A model generated the notes under the pieces. That model saw only the letters and a list, made by a program, of their open reading frames with translations. It was not told where the DNA came from and searched no databases. A DNA stretch of 62,192 nucleotides from an uncultured Oscillospiraceae bacterium (GTDB lineage: Bacteria > Bacillota > Clostridia > Oscillospirales > Oscillospiraceae), in NCBI GenBank assembly GCA_947632155.1, contig CANROF010000008.1:1-62192 (forward strand), given 5' to 3'. Below, one piece after another: positions 42,201-49,614 of the stretch. A program made the position numbers and the translations under genes. Numbering within the stretch: position 1 is the stretch's first letter; each line of letters starts with the position of its first letter.

Positions 42201-43637
42201 CGCGTCCAGCGTCAGGATGAAATTTGTCCCCGCCAGCGCCGCCTCGTCCCCGGCCAGGGCCCGGAGGGCGGAGCGCTCGCCGCTCAAAAGCCGCACCAGG
42301 TCCTCGATGGCCCCGCGCTTGCGCTCCCGGCCCATCCAGACATTGTCGGACGCGTTGCGCTCCCGCTCCCGGTAAAAGAGGTAGAAGCCGCCGCCGTATT
42401 TTTTGTTCAGCTCCTCCACGGCGCTCCTGGCGGCCTCCAAAATGGGCCCGTCCTCCCTCTGCCGGGGCTCCGGGGCCTCCCTGAGATCGGCCAGGATGCC
42501 GAAAAGGAGCTCGCGGCCGGCGTCCCGGTTCAGGAGCCTGTATTCCTCCAAAAGCCGGGCGTACTTCTTCCCGTCCGCCTCCCCGGTGAGCAGGGCCGAG
42601 ATGACGCAGACGGTCCTCCCGGCCCTGGGGATGCCCCCGGAGAGCTCCATCCGGGGCAGCCGCTCCGGGCGCTTTATCCGGAGGCACACAAAGTCCGCCG
42701 CCGCCTTCACGAGCTCCGAAACAGGCAGCAGCAGGAGAACGGGGACCGCCGCCGAGCCGGTGAGCATCCCCGCCAAAAGCGTGAAAAAGAGGGTCAGCAG
42801 GACGTTCCCCGCGATATACCACCCGCCCGTGGGCTCCCGCCGGCTCTTTCCCAGGGGCTTTTGGAAAATATACGTCCCCACGTGCCTGTCCGGGCCCTTT
42901 TGCGCCAGCTCCAGCACTTTTTTCGCCGCCGCGTCCTCGGTCAGGCCGTTTTTCTCCGCAAGCCGGGACAGGCGGTGGCGGTAGCTTCTCCGGGTGTCCT
43001 CGTCCATGCGGCAGTAGATTCCCGCGGGGTCCCGGCGCAGCACGGCCTCCACCGCGTTTACGTCCTCTAAGATGTCCGCCGCGTCCATCCCCGAAAGGAG
43101 CCGGAGCGACGTGAAGATGTTCTCCGTATATTCCGTGAGGTCCCGGTCCTCCCCGCCCCTCCAGGGCTCCAGCTCCGTGAGCAGCCGGCACAGCGCCCCC
43201 TTTAAGGCGGGCACGAACATGTCAAGCTCCCGCTGGGTGAGGACGCTGACCTTTTCAAATTCCTCCAAAAAGAGCCTCAGCCTCTCCCCCGTCACCTGTC
43301 CCCGGCCGGAGCGGACCAGGGCCATGGCGGCCTCCGTCACCCGGGCGCCGCCGCCGGCGCATTTGGGGAGCCTCCCGGCCCCGGCAAAGCGCGCGGCGGC
43401 CTCCTTGCCCTCCCGCTCGGCCAAATACCAGTTGTCCCGGAACCACTCCGCCGCCCCGGCCACGTCCCCGCGGAGCTCCGGCGCGGAGAGCCTGGCCTTC
43501 AGGCGCAAAAGGGCGCTTCCAAGGCGCCTTTCCTCCCGCGCCCCCCGGACGTACCCCTGCGTCTCCAGGGAGGCGGCGGTATTTCTGGCGTAATTTCCCA
43601 GAGTCTCGTTTTCCATGTATATCCCGGTGTCTTTCAT
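36279..43637 (-). CDS. Cyclic beta-1,2-glucan synthase-like protein (GT84 + GH94)
   Basis: 2452 residues from ATG 43637, with AGGAGG 5 bp upstream; an extension to 43697 lacks support. Order: an N-terminal cytoplasmic region, membrane segments (about 285-320), and a GT84 glycosyltransferase domain with TLDADTRLT, SHDILEG and QERWARGDWQ. More membrane segments (about 690-740 and 810-880), a glucoamylase-like domain (VSTVDSGNFVGCLIAL) and a C-terminal GH94 phosphorylase domain with MHWWHDTPGGV and GGDWNDGFD complete it. In proteobacteria this enzyme makes and trims periplasmic cyclic beta-1,2-glucans. Clostridial homologues exist; the product here may be linear or cyclic. Somewhat shorter than the 2800-residue proteobacterial form. 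Confidence 0.9.
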   Translation of the reverse strand: MKDTGIYMENETLGNYARNTAASLETQGYVRGAREERRLGSALLRLKARLSAPELRGDVAGAAEWFRDNWYLAEREGKEAAARFAGAGRLPKCAGGGARVTEAAMALVRSGRGQVTGERLRLFLEEFEKVSVLTQRELDMFVPALKGALCRLLTELEPWRGGEDRDLTEYTENIFTSLRLLSGMDAADILEDVNAVEAVLRRDPAGIYCRMDEDTRRSYRHRLSRLAEKNGLTEDAAAKKVLELAQKGPDRHVGTYIFQKPLGKSRREPTGGWYIAGNVLLTLFFTLLAGMLTGSAAVPVLLLLPVSELVKAAADFVCLRIKRPERLPRMELSGGIPRAGRTVCVISALLTGEADGKKYARLLEEYRLLNRDAGRELLFGILADLREAPEPRQREDGPILEAARSAVEELNKKYGGGFYLFYRERERNASDNVWMGRERKRGAIEDLVRLLSGERSALRALAGDEAALAGTNFILTLDADTRLTAGAARELVGAALHPLNVPVIDGKLGRVTSGYGVFEPRISVDLTSAGRSDFARIFAGEGGLDPYGAAVSDLYQDLFGEGTFMGKGLLNVPVYRRLLDGAFPENAVLSHDILEGGYLRCAYVSDTELTDGWPYKVTSWFTRQERWARGDWQNIRWCTGWVRTGEGGLRRNALSSLTKWKLFDNLRRSLTPVFTLLAVLAGLLIGGRAMGTAAVVAAASVLGGLILSTAELLARHDGSGGARYQSSVISGIAGAMLRAAIRLTLLPAEAWVQLRAAVTAVYRMTVSRKKLLAWVTSSEAERRHGNTLGVNYKSLAACPLAGALVVLLARSAPGAAVGIVWLFAPAFAWALSREIRRVRRVSQADRSFLLSRAGEIWRYFADTLTPEDNYLPPDNVQEEPRLGPAHRTSPTNIGLAMLSCAAASDLGLIGEREAVERVKRTLETCLKLRRWRGHLLNWYDTRTLTPLEPRYVSTVDSGNFVGCLIALRQWLLEAGEGDAAEKCAGLIDSADMGALFDGKRKLFYIGFDLTKGAPSEGWYDLLASEARQTSFIAVALGAVPRKHWRRLGRALVSQDGYSGMASWTGTMFEYLMPNLLLPCPENSLLYESARFCLYAQRRAGPGLPWGISESAYYAFDPGLSYRYKAHGVQRLALKRGMGTERVIAPYATYLALPLDPGGGVKNLRRLSGRGMEGRYGLYEALDLTPARARSAKGEPVRTFMAHHLGMSLVAVANTLCNDVFPRRFMADIRMGAYRELLEERIPTGQIVLRQPPREVPAVPRRAESGELDLRTSQTDCVSPRCVPLSNGEYTALFAETGAVRSVWRGRDLTRMEPDMGRDAGVALYLRTREGLIPLTAAPEYDRRVKYSSTLSDSFGQVRAEFDGLTFRETLTVPPGTAGEVRHIELSAPAGFGKARLICVFEPVLERREDHKAHPAFSKLALEADFRSGVLTVRRRPKPGQEDVYLAAACDAPMTAATHFRRGEGPEGGKMLRASPDMRVALTIPVDLASGKCAVTVALAPGTTRQEAEDAARELSRKSQPQAISRLAAAALMLGLKPREVREALGLLTGLLYGARPGEARRELLREGRFGREDLWRAGISGDLPILTAKVETGEALEGALTLLRRHALLSENGVESDLALLLTDAGDYRGGQREAILKTLTSLGREGALGARGGVHLLDAGTREALAAEALADLAVRPEAIPAEAAHRERFPRKEPAYRRGGEPPRWELAEDGTFRFALGGALPEAAWSNILANQRFGYLATECGTGYMWYKNSRLMRLTPSLGDASTALGAERLELLRGEARRSLFADGTGDATLVEYGFGWARWERETLGVKTRLTAFVPEDAAARVLILELRGDLAGLEVEYSTGLTLGEDERLARAVITGREGRAFTARNPSGEFKNTVFRVLPDAEPVGFTGDWNKYRLGELDGALGAGVRPCVALRFSAAERLVIAAGCEDVPALAGLLREADGLLESTKDAWRERVGRLRIVTPDEKINALMSGWCVYQTLASRLIAKTGLYQNGGATGFRDQLQDACALTLVDPERCRRQIMTAAAHQYREGDVMHWWHDTPGGVMGVRTRCSDDLLWLPYALTDYVTKTGDTGLCREETGYLSSPPLKPEERDRYERPGTARDSGTVLRHAMDAADAFLSRGTGRHGLALMLGGDWNDGFDRVGARGQGESVWLTFFASLTLRRLSELCGKLGEAEPARRYLRASSDLLRAGEGTWTGEWYLRGTFDDGTPLGAPSENAPGECELDSIAQSFAVFAGADAARSRQAVMSAYKRLFDSHSRVAKLFDPPFDAGDTCPGYIRAYAPGFRENGGQYTHAAVWLAMALLRAGRRREGAELLSALSPWGRDGDVYAVEPYVLAADVYSAPGHVGRGGWTWYTGSAGWYLRAVAEELLGLHLREGRLYVEPKLPESLLPCHAVLRGREELRIDIYPQGILINGEPYKKEGLPYAPPAAAAAQAGPRRDG

Positions 43638-43706
43638 GTAGACCTCCTGATGCGGGCTCATTTTTCGCTTCACACTATTATCTGCCTGAAAAGCCAAAAA
43701 TATTCC

Positions 43707-43735
43707 TTGACAGCCGCGCCGGGACGTACTATAAT
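43707..43735 (+). promoter_or_regulatory. Perfect sigma-A promoter for ylxM-ffh
   Basis: TTGACA (43707-43712) and TATAAT (43730-43735) with 17 bp between. Start near 43742, 32 bases before the ylxM ATG. Confidence 0.9.
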
Positions 43736-43773
43736 GTCTGCCTGTAAAGTCTATTCACATTACAGGTGATAAG

Positions 43774-44124
43774 ATGACCGGCGACACCTATGAGCTGACC
43801 ATGCTCTACGATTTCTTCGGGGAGCTTTTGACAGACAAGCAGCGGGAGTACTTTGAATACTACTTCTCCGACGATCTGTCGCTCTCGGAGATCAGCGAGC
43901 TCACCGGCGTATCGCGGCAGGGCGTCCGGGACGTCCTCGTCCGGGCGGAGAGGCTTCTCCGGGGCTATGAGGAAAAGACCGGCGTGGTGGCCAGGTTCAT
44001 GGAGATGAACGCCGGCATCCAGCGTATGCGCGCCGACGCCCAGGCCCTCTGCGCCCTGACGGACGGCCGGGCCAGGACCCTGGCGGAGAGGCTCCGGCGC
44101 GGCCTTGACGAATTGAAAGGTTGA
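43774..44124 (+). CDS. ylxM: YlxM/UPF0122 HTH protein, SRP-associated
   Basis: 116 residues. A sigma-70 region 4-like HTH: LYDFFGELLTDKQREYFEYY, then FSDDLSLSEISELTGVSRQG at about 10-60, with a helical C-terminus. YlxM stands before ffh in most Firmicutes and stimulates the GTPase cycle of the signal recognition particle. Weak ribosome-binding site (GGTGATAAG) before ATG 43774. The stop lies 4 bp before ffh, so one transcript. Confidence 0.92.
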   Translation: MTGDTYELTMLYDFFGELLTDKQREYFEYYFSDDLSLSEISELTGVSRQGVRDVLVRAERLLRGYEEKTGVVARFMEMNAGIQRMRADAQALCALTDGRARTLAERLRRGLDELKG

Positions 44125-44128
44125 AAAG

Positions 44129-45475
<1,347 letters not shown>

Positions 45476-45557
45476 ACCGTAAATCATTTATCTTTTATAT
45501 TTTATATGAGGATAATTGAAAAACATTAATTTACAATAATTTGGAGGTACAAACAAC

Positions 45558-45797
45558 ATGGTAAAGATCAGACTTCGCAGGATGGGCGCCAAGAAATCCC
45601 CCTTCTACCGCATCGTGGTGGCCGACTCCCGCTATCCCCGCGACGGCCGCTTCATCGAGGAGATCGGCACCTACGATCCCCGCACCCAGCCCAGCACGGT
45701 GAAGGTCGATGGCGACAAGGCAAAGGAGTGGATAAAGAACGGCGCCCAGCCCACCGACACCGTGAAGACCCTGCTGAAAAACGCGGGCGTCCTTTGA
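45558..45797 (+). CDS. rpsP: 30S ribosomal protein S16
   Basis: 79 residues, the normal length, with [21 protein letters not shown] at the start and TYDPRTQP in the middle. GGAGG before ATG 45558. First gene of the rpsP-khpA pair. Confidence 0.97.
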   Translation: MVKIRLRRMGAKKSPFYRIVVADSRYPRDGRFIEEIGTYDPRTQPSTVKVDGDKAKEWIKNGAQPTDTVKTLLKNAGVL

Positions 45798-45812
45798 TCC
45801 GGGGGCGCTCCC

Positions 45813-46046
45813 ATGAAGGAACTTCTGCTCTACATCGCGCGAAATCTCGTGGACAGCCCCGACGACGTGACCGTGACGGAGCGAGAGGAGCCGGACAAGA
45901 CCGTCTTTGAGCTCCGCGTCGCCCCGGACGACATGGGCAAGGTCATCGGCCGCCACGGGAAGATCGCCAAGGAGATTCGCACTCTGATGCGCTCCGTGGC
46001 TCAGCGCCAGGGCAAGCATATCAGTGTGGACATCGTGGATGACTAA
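45813..46046 (+). CDS. khpA: KH-domain RNA-binding protein KhpA (YlqC)
   Basis: 77 residues, a single KH domain with the GxxG loop in GKVIGRHGKIAKEIR. KhpA pairs with KhpB/EloR in RNA binding linked to cell division and elongation. 15 bp after rpsP. A strong terminator follows at once, so rimM is not co-transcribed with it here. Confidence 0.95.
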   Translation: MKELLLYIARNLVDSPDDVTVTEREEPDKTVFELRVAPDDMGKVIGRHGKIAKEIRTLMRSVAQRQGKHISVDIVDD

Positions 46047-46082
46047 AAAACCGCCCCGGCTTTACGGCCGGGGCGGTTTTTT
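46046..46082 (+). terminator. Strong terminator after rpsP-khpA
   Basis: AAAAAACCGCCCCGG pairs with CCGGGGCGGTTTTTT around a short loop, overlapping the khpA stop codon. Confidence 0.92.
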
Positions 46083-46086
46083 AGAC

Positions 46087-46109
46087 TGTCGGAAAAGCCC
46101 TGACGGGCT
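46087..46109 (-). repeat. Fragment of family A repeat (H4 stem-loop only, inverted)
   Basis: TGTCGGAAAAGCCC, loop TGAC, GGGCT: the H4 hairpin of family A read in the opposite orientation, without the other stems and with a truncated right arm. Confidence 0.6.
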
Positions 46110-46141
46110 GCCTGCTTCTACGGGAAAACCTCCAATTCTCT

Positions 46142-46167
46142 CGTAGGGGCGGGTTCCAAACCCGCCC
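46142..46167. repeat. Family C intergenic motif with hairpin
   Basis: CGTAGGGG followed by GGCGGGTT/AACCCGCC, a perfect 8-bp stem. Similar to 52888-52914 and 34695-34709; arm sequences differ. The remainder of 46168-46260 shows nothing I can name. Confidence 0.5.
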
Positions 46168-46277
46168 GCTTCCCCGGATCTTGGAAATGCAACCTCATGT
46201 TGCGCGATTGTAAAGTCCGCGCGGTGGTATCGCGGCCGGGGGCGTCGTATGATGGAGGCGCCCTGAAAGGAGGGGTC

Positions 46278-46847
46278 ATGATGACATTATCGGAAAAAAT
46301 ACTGGACCTCAGAAAAAAGGCCGGCCTGTCCCAGGAGGAGCTGGCGGAGAAGCTGGATGTGTCCCGCCAGGCGGTGTCCCGCTGGGAGGTGGGCTCCGCC
46401 ATGCCGGACGCCGCCAACGTGGCGCAGCTCGCGAGGCTCTTCGGCGTCACGGCGGACTACCTTCTGAACGACGACTACGCCAGCGACGGCGACGTCCCGG
46501 CGGTGAAGCGCACCGACGCCGCCGCCCGGATGTGGATCCGGCGGAGCGTGGCGCTGTGCGCCTCGGCCTTCGGGCTTTTTGGGAATTTCTTCATCTACAT
46601 CCTGTCCCGCTTCATCGAGGTGCCGGTGCCCCGCGTGTACTACGAGGACGGCAAAAAATGGTATGAGTGGGCGGGGTATACCGGCTACAGCTACCGGTGG
46701 TTCGTGGAGGAGCACAAGCTCAAGATCATCGTCATCGCCTGCTGGCTGCTCCTCGCCGCGGGGCTTGTCTACGTCCTGCTGAACACCGAAAAGGTCAAAA
46801 GCTTCCTCAAAAAGCGCCGCGGGATTGATTTGCGGCGGAAAAAGTGA
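46278..46847 (+). CDS. XRE-family HTH regulator with membrane tail
   Basis: 189 residues from ATG 46278 after AAAGGAGGGG; ATG 46281 is equally possible. The HTH (ILDLRKKAGLSQEELAEKLD, then VSRQAVSRWEVGSAMPD) occupies 7-60. Two hydrophobic segments (about 92-112 and 150-172) suggest membrane anchoring with the DNA-binding part in the cytoplasm. Tyrosine-rich text between them (YYEDGKKWYEWAGYTGYSY) would face outside. The stop is 43 bp before rimM. Confidence 0.88.
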   Translation: MMTLSEKILDLRKKAGLSQEELAEKLDVSRQAVSRWEVGSAMPDAANVAQLARLFGVTADYLLNDDYASDGDVPAVKRTDAAARMWIRRSVALCASAFGLFGNFFIYILSRFIEVPVPRVYYEDGKKWYEWAGYTGYSYRWFVEEHKLKIIVIACWLLLAAGLVYVLLNTEKVKSFLKKRRGIDLRRKK

Positions 46848-46890
46848 TAAAATATATATACGACTACTTATTTAATTTGGATGTGAGAAC

Positions 46891-47370
46891 ATGGACCTTA
46901 TTGAGACAGGGAGAATCGTCAACACCCACGCTCTCCGGGGGGAGGTGAAGATCGAGCCCTGGGCCGACTCGCCGGAGGCGTTCTGCGGCTTTCGCCGGCT
47001 CTTTCTGGACAATACCGAGCACCGGGTGGAGCGCGCCCGGGTGCAAAAGGGCTTCGTCATCGCCAAGCTCTCCGGCATCGACACCATCGACCAGGCGGAA
47101 AAGCTCAAAAACCAGGTCCTCTACGTGCCCCGGGAGGACATCGGCATCAGGGACGGGGGGTATCTTCTCTCCGATCTTATGGACATGCGGGCGGTGAGCG
47201 AGGACGGCGTGGAGCTGGGGCGCGTCACCGGCATCCTGACGCCCCCGGGGGGCGAGGTACTGGAGATTCAGGGTGCGCGGGAGATTCTCGTCCCCCTCCG
47301 GGGCCCCTTTGTGACGGATGTGGATCTTGAGGCCGGGACCGTGACGCTCCGGCTCATTGAGGGCATGTGA
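46891..47370 (+). CDS. rimM: 16S rRNA processing protein RimM
   Basis: 159 residues with the standard start IETGRIVNTHALRGEVKIEPW and a C-terminal PRC-barrel with IQGAREILVPLRGPFVTDVD. It helps maturation of the 30S head domain near S19. Overlaps trmD by one base (TGATG). Confidence 0.96.
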   Translation: MDLIETGRIVNTHALRGEVKIEPWADSPEAFCGFRRLFLDNTEHRVERARVQKGFVIAKLSGIDTIDQAEKLKNQVLYVPREDIGIRDGGYLLSDLMDMRAVSEDGVELGRVTGILTPPGGEVLEIQGAREILVPLRGPFVTDVDLEAGTVTLRLIEGM

Positions 47371-48146
47371 TGAACTACTGGATCGACATTATGACTCTCT
47401 TCCCCGACACCGTGGGGGATCTGATGAACGAGTCCATCCTGGGCCGCGCCCAGGACCGGGGGTATATCCGCATCGAGACTCACCAGATCCGGGACTACAC
47501 CACCAATAAACAGTGCCAGGTGGACGACTACCCCTACGGCGGCGGGCGCGGGTGCGTCATGCAGGCCCAGCCGCTGCACGACTGCTGGAAGCACATCTGC
47601 GAAACCCACGGGGAGCGGGTACACACCATATTCATGTCCCCCTGCGGCCGCACCTTCACCCAGGCCGACGCCAAAAGGCTGGCTTCCGGCTACGACAAGC
47701 TCATCCTGGTCTGCGGTCACTACGAGGGGGTGGACCAGCGGTTCATCGACCAGTGCGTGGACGAGGAAATAAGCCTCGGCGACTTCGTCCTCACCGGCGG
47801 GGAGATTCCCGCCATGGCGGTGGCGGACGCGGTGTGCCGCCTCGTCCCCGGGGTGCTGCCCGACCCCGAGTGCTTTGAAAACGAGAGCCACTGGGCGGGG
47901 CTTTTGGAGTACCCCCAGTACTCCCGGCCCGAGGAGTGGATGGGGCGGCGCGTCCCGGCGGTGCTCCTGTCCGGAAACCACGCCGAGATCGCCCGCTGGC
48001 GGCGCAAGCAGTCCATCATCCGCACGCGCCTGCGGCGGCCCGACATGTACGAAAAGCTCACATTTGAGAACACAAAGGCCGAGCGAAAGCTCCTTGCCGA
48101 AATTGAAGACGAATTGGAGGAAAGAAACCGTGGACCCGAGACTTGA
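47370..48146 (+). CDS. trmD: tRNA (guanine-N1)-methyltransferase TrmD
   Basis: 258 residues. The SPOUT knot is visible as DFVLTGGEIPAMAVADAVCRL, with YEGVDQRF and DYPYGGG upstream. It methylates G37 of tRNAs with SAM. ATG 47370 is preferred over GTG 47367. rplS, which normally follows, is absent; an aminopeptidase gene overlaps its end instead. Confidence 0.96.
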   Translation: MNYWIDIMTLFPDTVGDLMNESILGRAQDRGYIRIETHQIRDYTTNKQCQVDDYPYGGGRGCVMQAQPLHDCWKHICETHGERVHTIFMSPCGRTFTQADAKRLASGYDKLILVCGHYEGVDQRFIDQCVDEEISLGDFVLTGGEIPAMAVADAVCRLVPGVLPDPECFENESHWAGLLEYPQYSRPEEWMGRRVPAVLLSGNHAEIARWRRKQSIIRTRLRRPDMYEKLTFENTKAERKLLAEIEDELEERNRGPET

Positions 48147-49362
48147 CAAATACGCGAAGCTCCTGATCGCCGTGGGCATCAACGTCCAGCCGGGGCAGAC
48201 GCTGGTCATCAACTGCCCCGTGGAGAAGGCGGAGTTTGCCCGGCTGCTGGTGCGAAACGCCTACGCTGCCGGCGCCCGGGAGGTGGTGATGCGCTGGAAC
48301 GACCAGGCCGTCAGCCGGGAGACGTATCTCCACGCCGCGGACGAGATCTTCGACACCTACCGCCCCTGGCAGGCGGATATGCTGAACACCCTGGCCCGGG
48401 AGGGGGCGGCGTTCCTCAGCATCGACAGCTCCGACCCCGACGGCATGAACGGCATCGACCACGCCCGCATGGTCCGCCAGAGCCGGGCCTTCGGTCCGGC
48501 CATCCGGGAGTACCGGGAAAAGCAGATGTCCGACAAGGTCCAGTGGTGCATCGCCGCCCTGCCGGAGGAAAACTGGGCGAAAAAAATGTACCCCGGCGTC
48601 CCCGCCGCCCAGGCCGTGGCAAAGCTCATGGACGCCATCTGCGCCACCATGCGGATTACGGAGGACAATGACCCCGCGCAATGCTGGAGAGAGCACAACG
48701 CCCGGCTCAACGACAGGAAAAGGCGGCTTACGGAGCTTAACTTCAAGTCCCTCCACTACACAAACTCCCTGGGCACGGACCTCACCGTCGAGCTGCCGGA
48801 GGGGCACTACTGGGACGGCGGCAGCTCCACCTCCGCCGCGGGCGTCCGGTTCAACGCCAATATGCCCACGGAGGAGATCTTCACCGCGCCAAAGCGGGAC
48901 GGGGTAAACGGGCGCGCCGTCTCCACCAAGCCCTTCGACGTGGGCGGGGTGCTCATCCCGCGCTTTGCTTTCACCTTTGAAAAGGGCAGGATCGTGGGCG
49001 TGGAGGCGGAGGACCCCCGCCACCGTGAGCTTTTGGAGGCGGAGATCGCCCTGGACGAGGGGGCATCGTACCTGGGCGAGGTGGCGCTGGTGCCCTACGA
49101 CTCCCCCATCAGCCGCATGGACACGCTCTTTTTCAACACGCTCTTCGACGAGAACGCGAGCTGCCACCTGGCCTTCGGCGCCAGCTACCCCAATATCGAG
49201 GGCGGAGCGGATATGACGGAGGAGGAGCGGCTCTCCCGGGGGCTCAACCAGTCCATCACCCACGAGGACTTCATGGTGGGCTCCCCGGACCTCAGTATCG
49301 TGGGCGCCACCCACGACGGCCGGGAGATCCCCGTATTCGTAAACGGCAACTTCGCCTTTTGA
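48130..49362 (+). CDS. M29-family aminopeptidase (AmpS type)
   Basis: 410 residues from GTG 48130 (MDPRLDKYAKLLIAVGINVQ), with GGAGG 9 bp upstream, overlapping trmD by 17 bp. Hallmarks: PGQTLVINCPVEKAEFARLL, GTDLTVELPEGHYWDGG, LDEGASYLGEVALVP, NASCHLAFGASYP and NQSITHEDFMVGS. M29 enzymes are cytoplasmic two-metal (cobalt/zinc) aminopeptidases with broad specificity. It ends the plus-strand run and is followed by a terminator. Confidence 0.93.
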   Translation: MDPRLDKYAKLLIAVGINVQPGQTLVINCPVEKAEFARLLVRNAYAAGAREVVMRWNDQAVSRETYLHAADEIFDTYRPWQADMLNTLAREGAAFLSIDSSDPDGMNGIDHARMVRQSRAFGPAIREYREKQMSDKVQWCIAALPEENWAKKMYPGVPAAQAVAKLMDAICATMRITEDNDPAQCWREHNARLNDRKRRLTELNFKSLHYTNSLGTDLTVELPEGHYWDGGSSTSAAGVRFNANMPTEEIFTAPKRDGVNGRAVSTKPFDVGGVLIPRFAFTFEKGRIVGVEAEDPRHRELLEAEIALDEGASYLGEVALVPYDSPISRMDTLFFNTLFDENASCHLAFGASYPNIEGGADMTEEERLSRGLNQSITHEDFMVGSPDLSIVGATHDGREIPVFVNGNFAF

Positions 49363-49377
49363 GCGCACAAAAACGGA

Positions 49378-49414
49378 CCGGCGCGGAGCCTGAAAAGCTC
49401 CGCGCCGGATTTTT
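49378..49414 (+). terminator. Terminator after the M29 aminopeptidase gene
   Basis: CCGGCGCGGAGC pairs with GCTCCGCGCCGG around TGAAAA-type loop and is followed by ATTTTT. Confidence 0.9.
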
Positions 49415-49453
49415 GTTATTCATTCTTTCGCATCGGGGGCACGACCGGACGTC

Positions 49454-49614
49454 ATACTAATATCCATTTAAAAGAAGACACCGAGCGGCGAGGATTTTTC
49501 GTGTCAGGCAAGGAAGACGCCGCAGGGAATACTTTGTGTATTCCCAAGGCGGCTGACGCAGCATGGCGCGAAAAAGACCGTCGCGAATGGCTTATTTTAA
49601 TTGGATATTAGTAT
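49454..49614 (+). mobile_element. Family M hairpin element overlapping the end of a gene
   Basis: 161 bp between ATACTAATATCCA and TGGATATTAGTAT, with the full set of inner arms and the central GGGAATAC/GTATTCCC stem. Single C residues flank both ends. Its right 18 bases form the last codons (ILISN) and the stop of the minus-strand gene at 49597. Confidence 0.9.
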
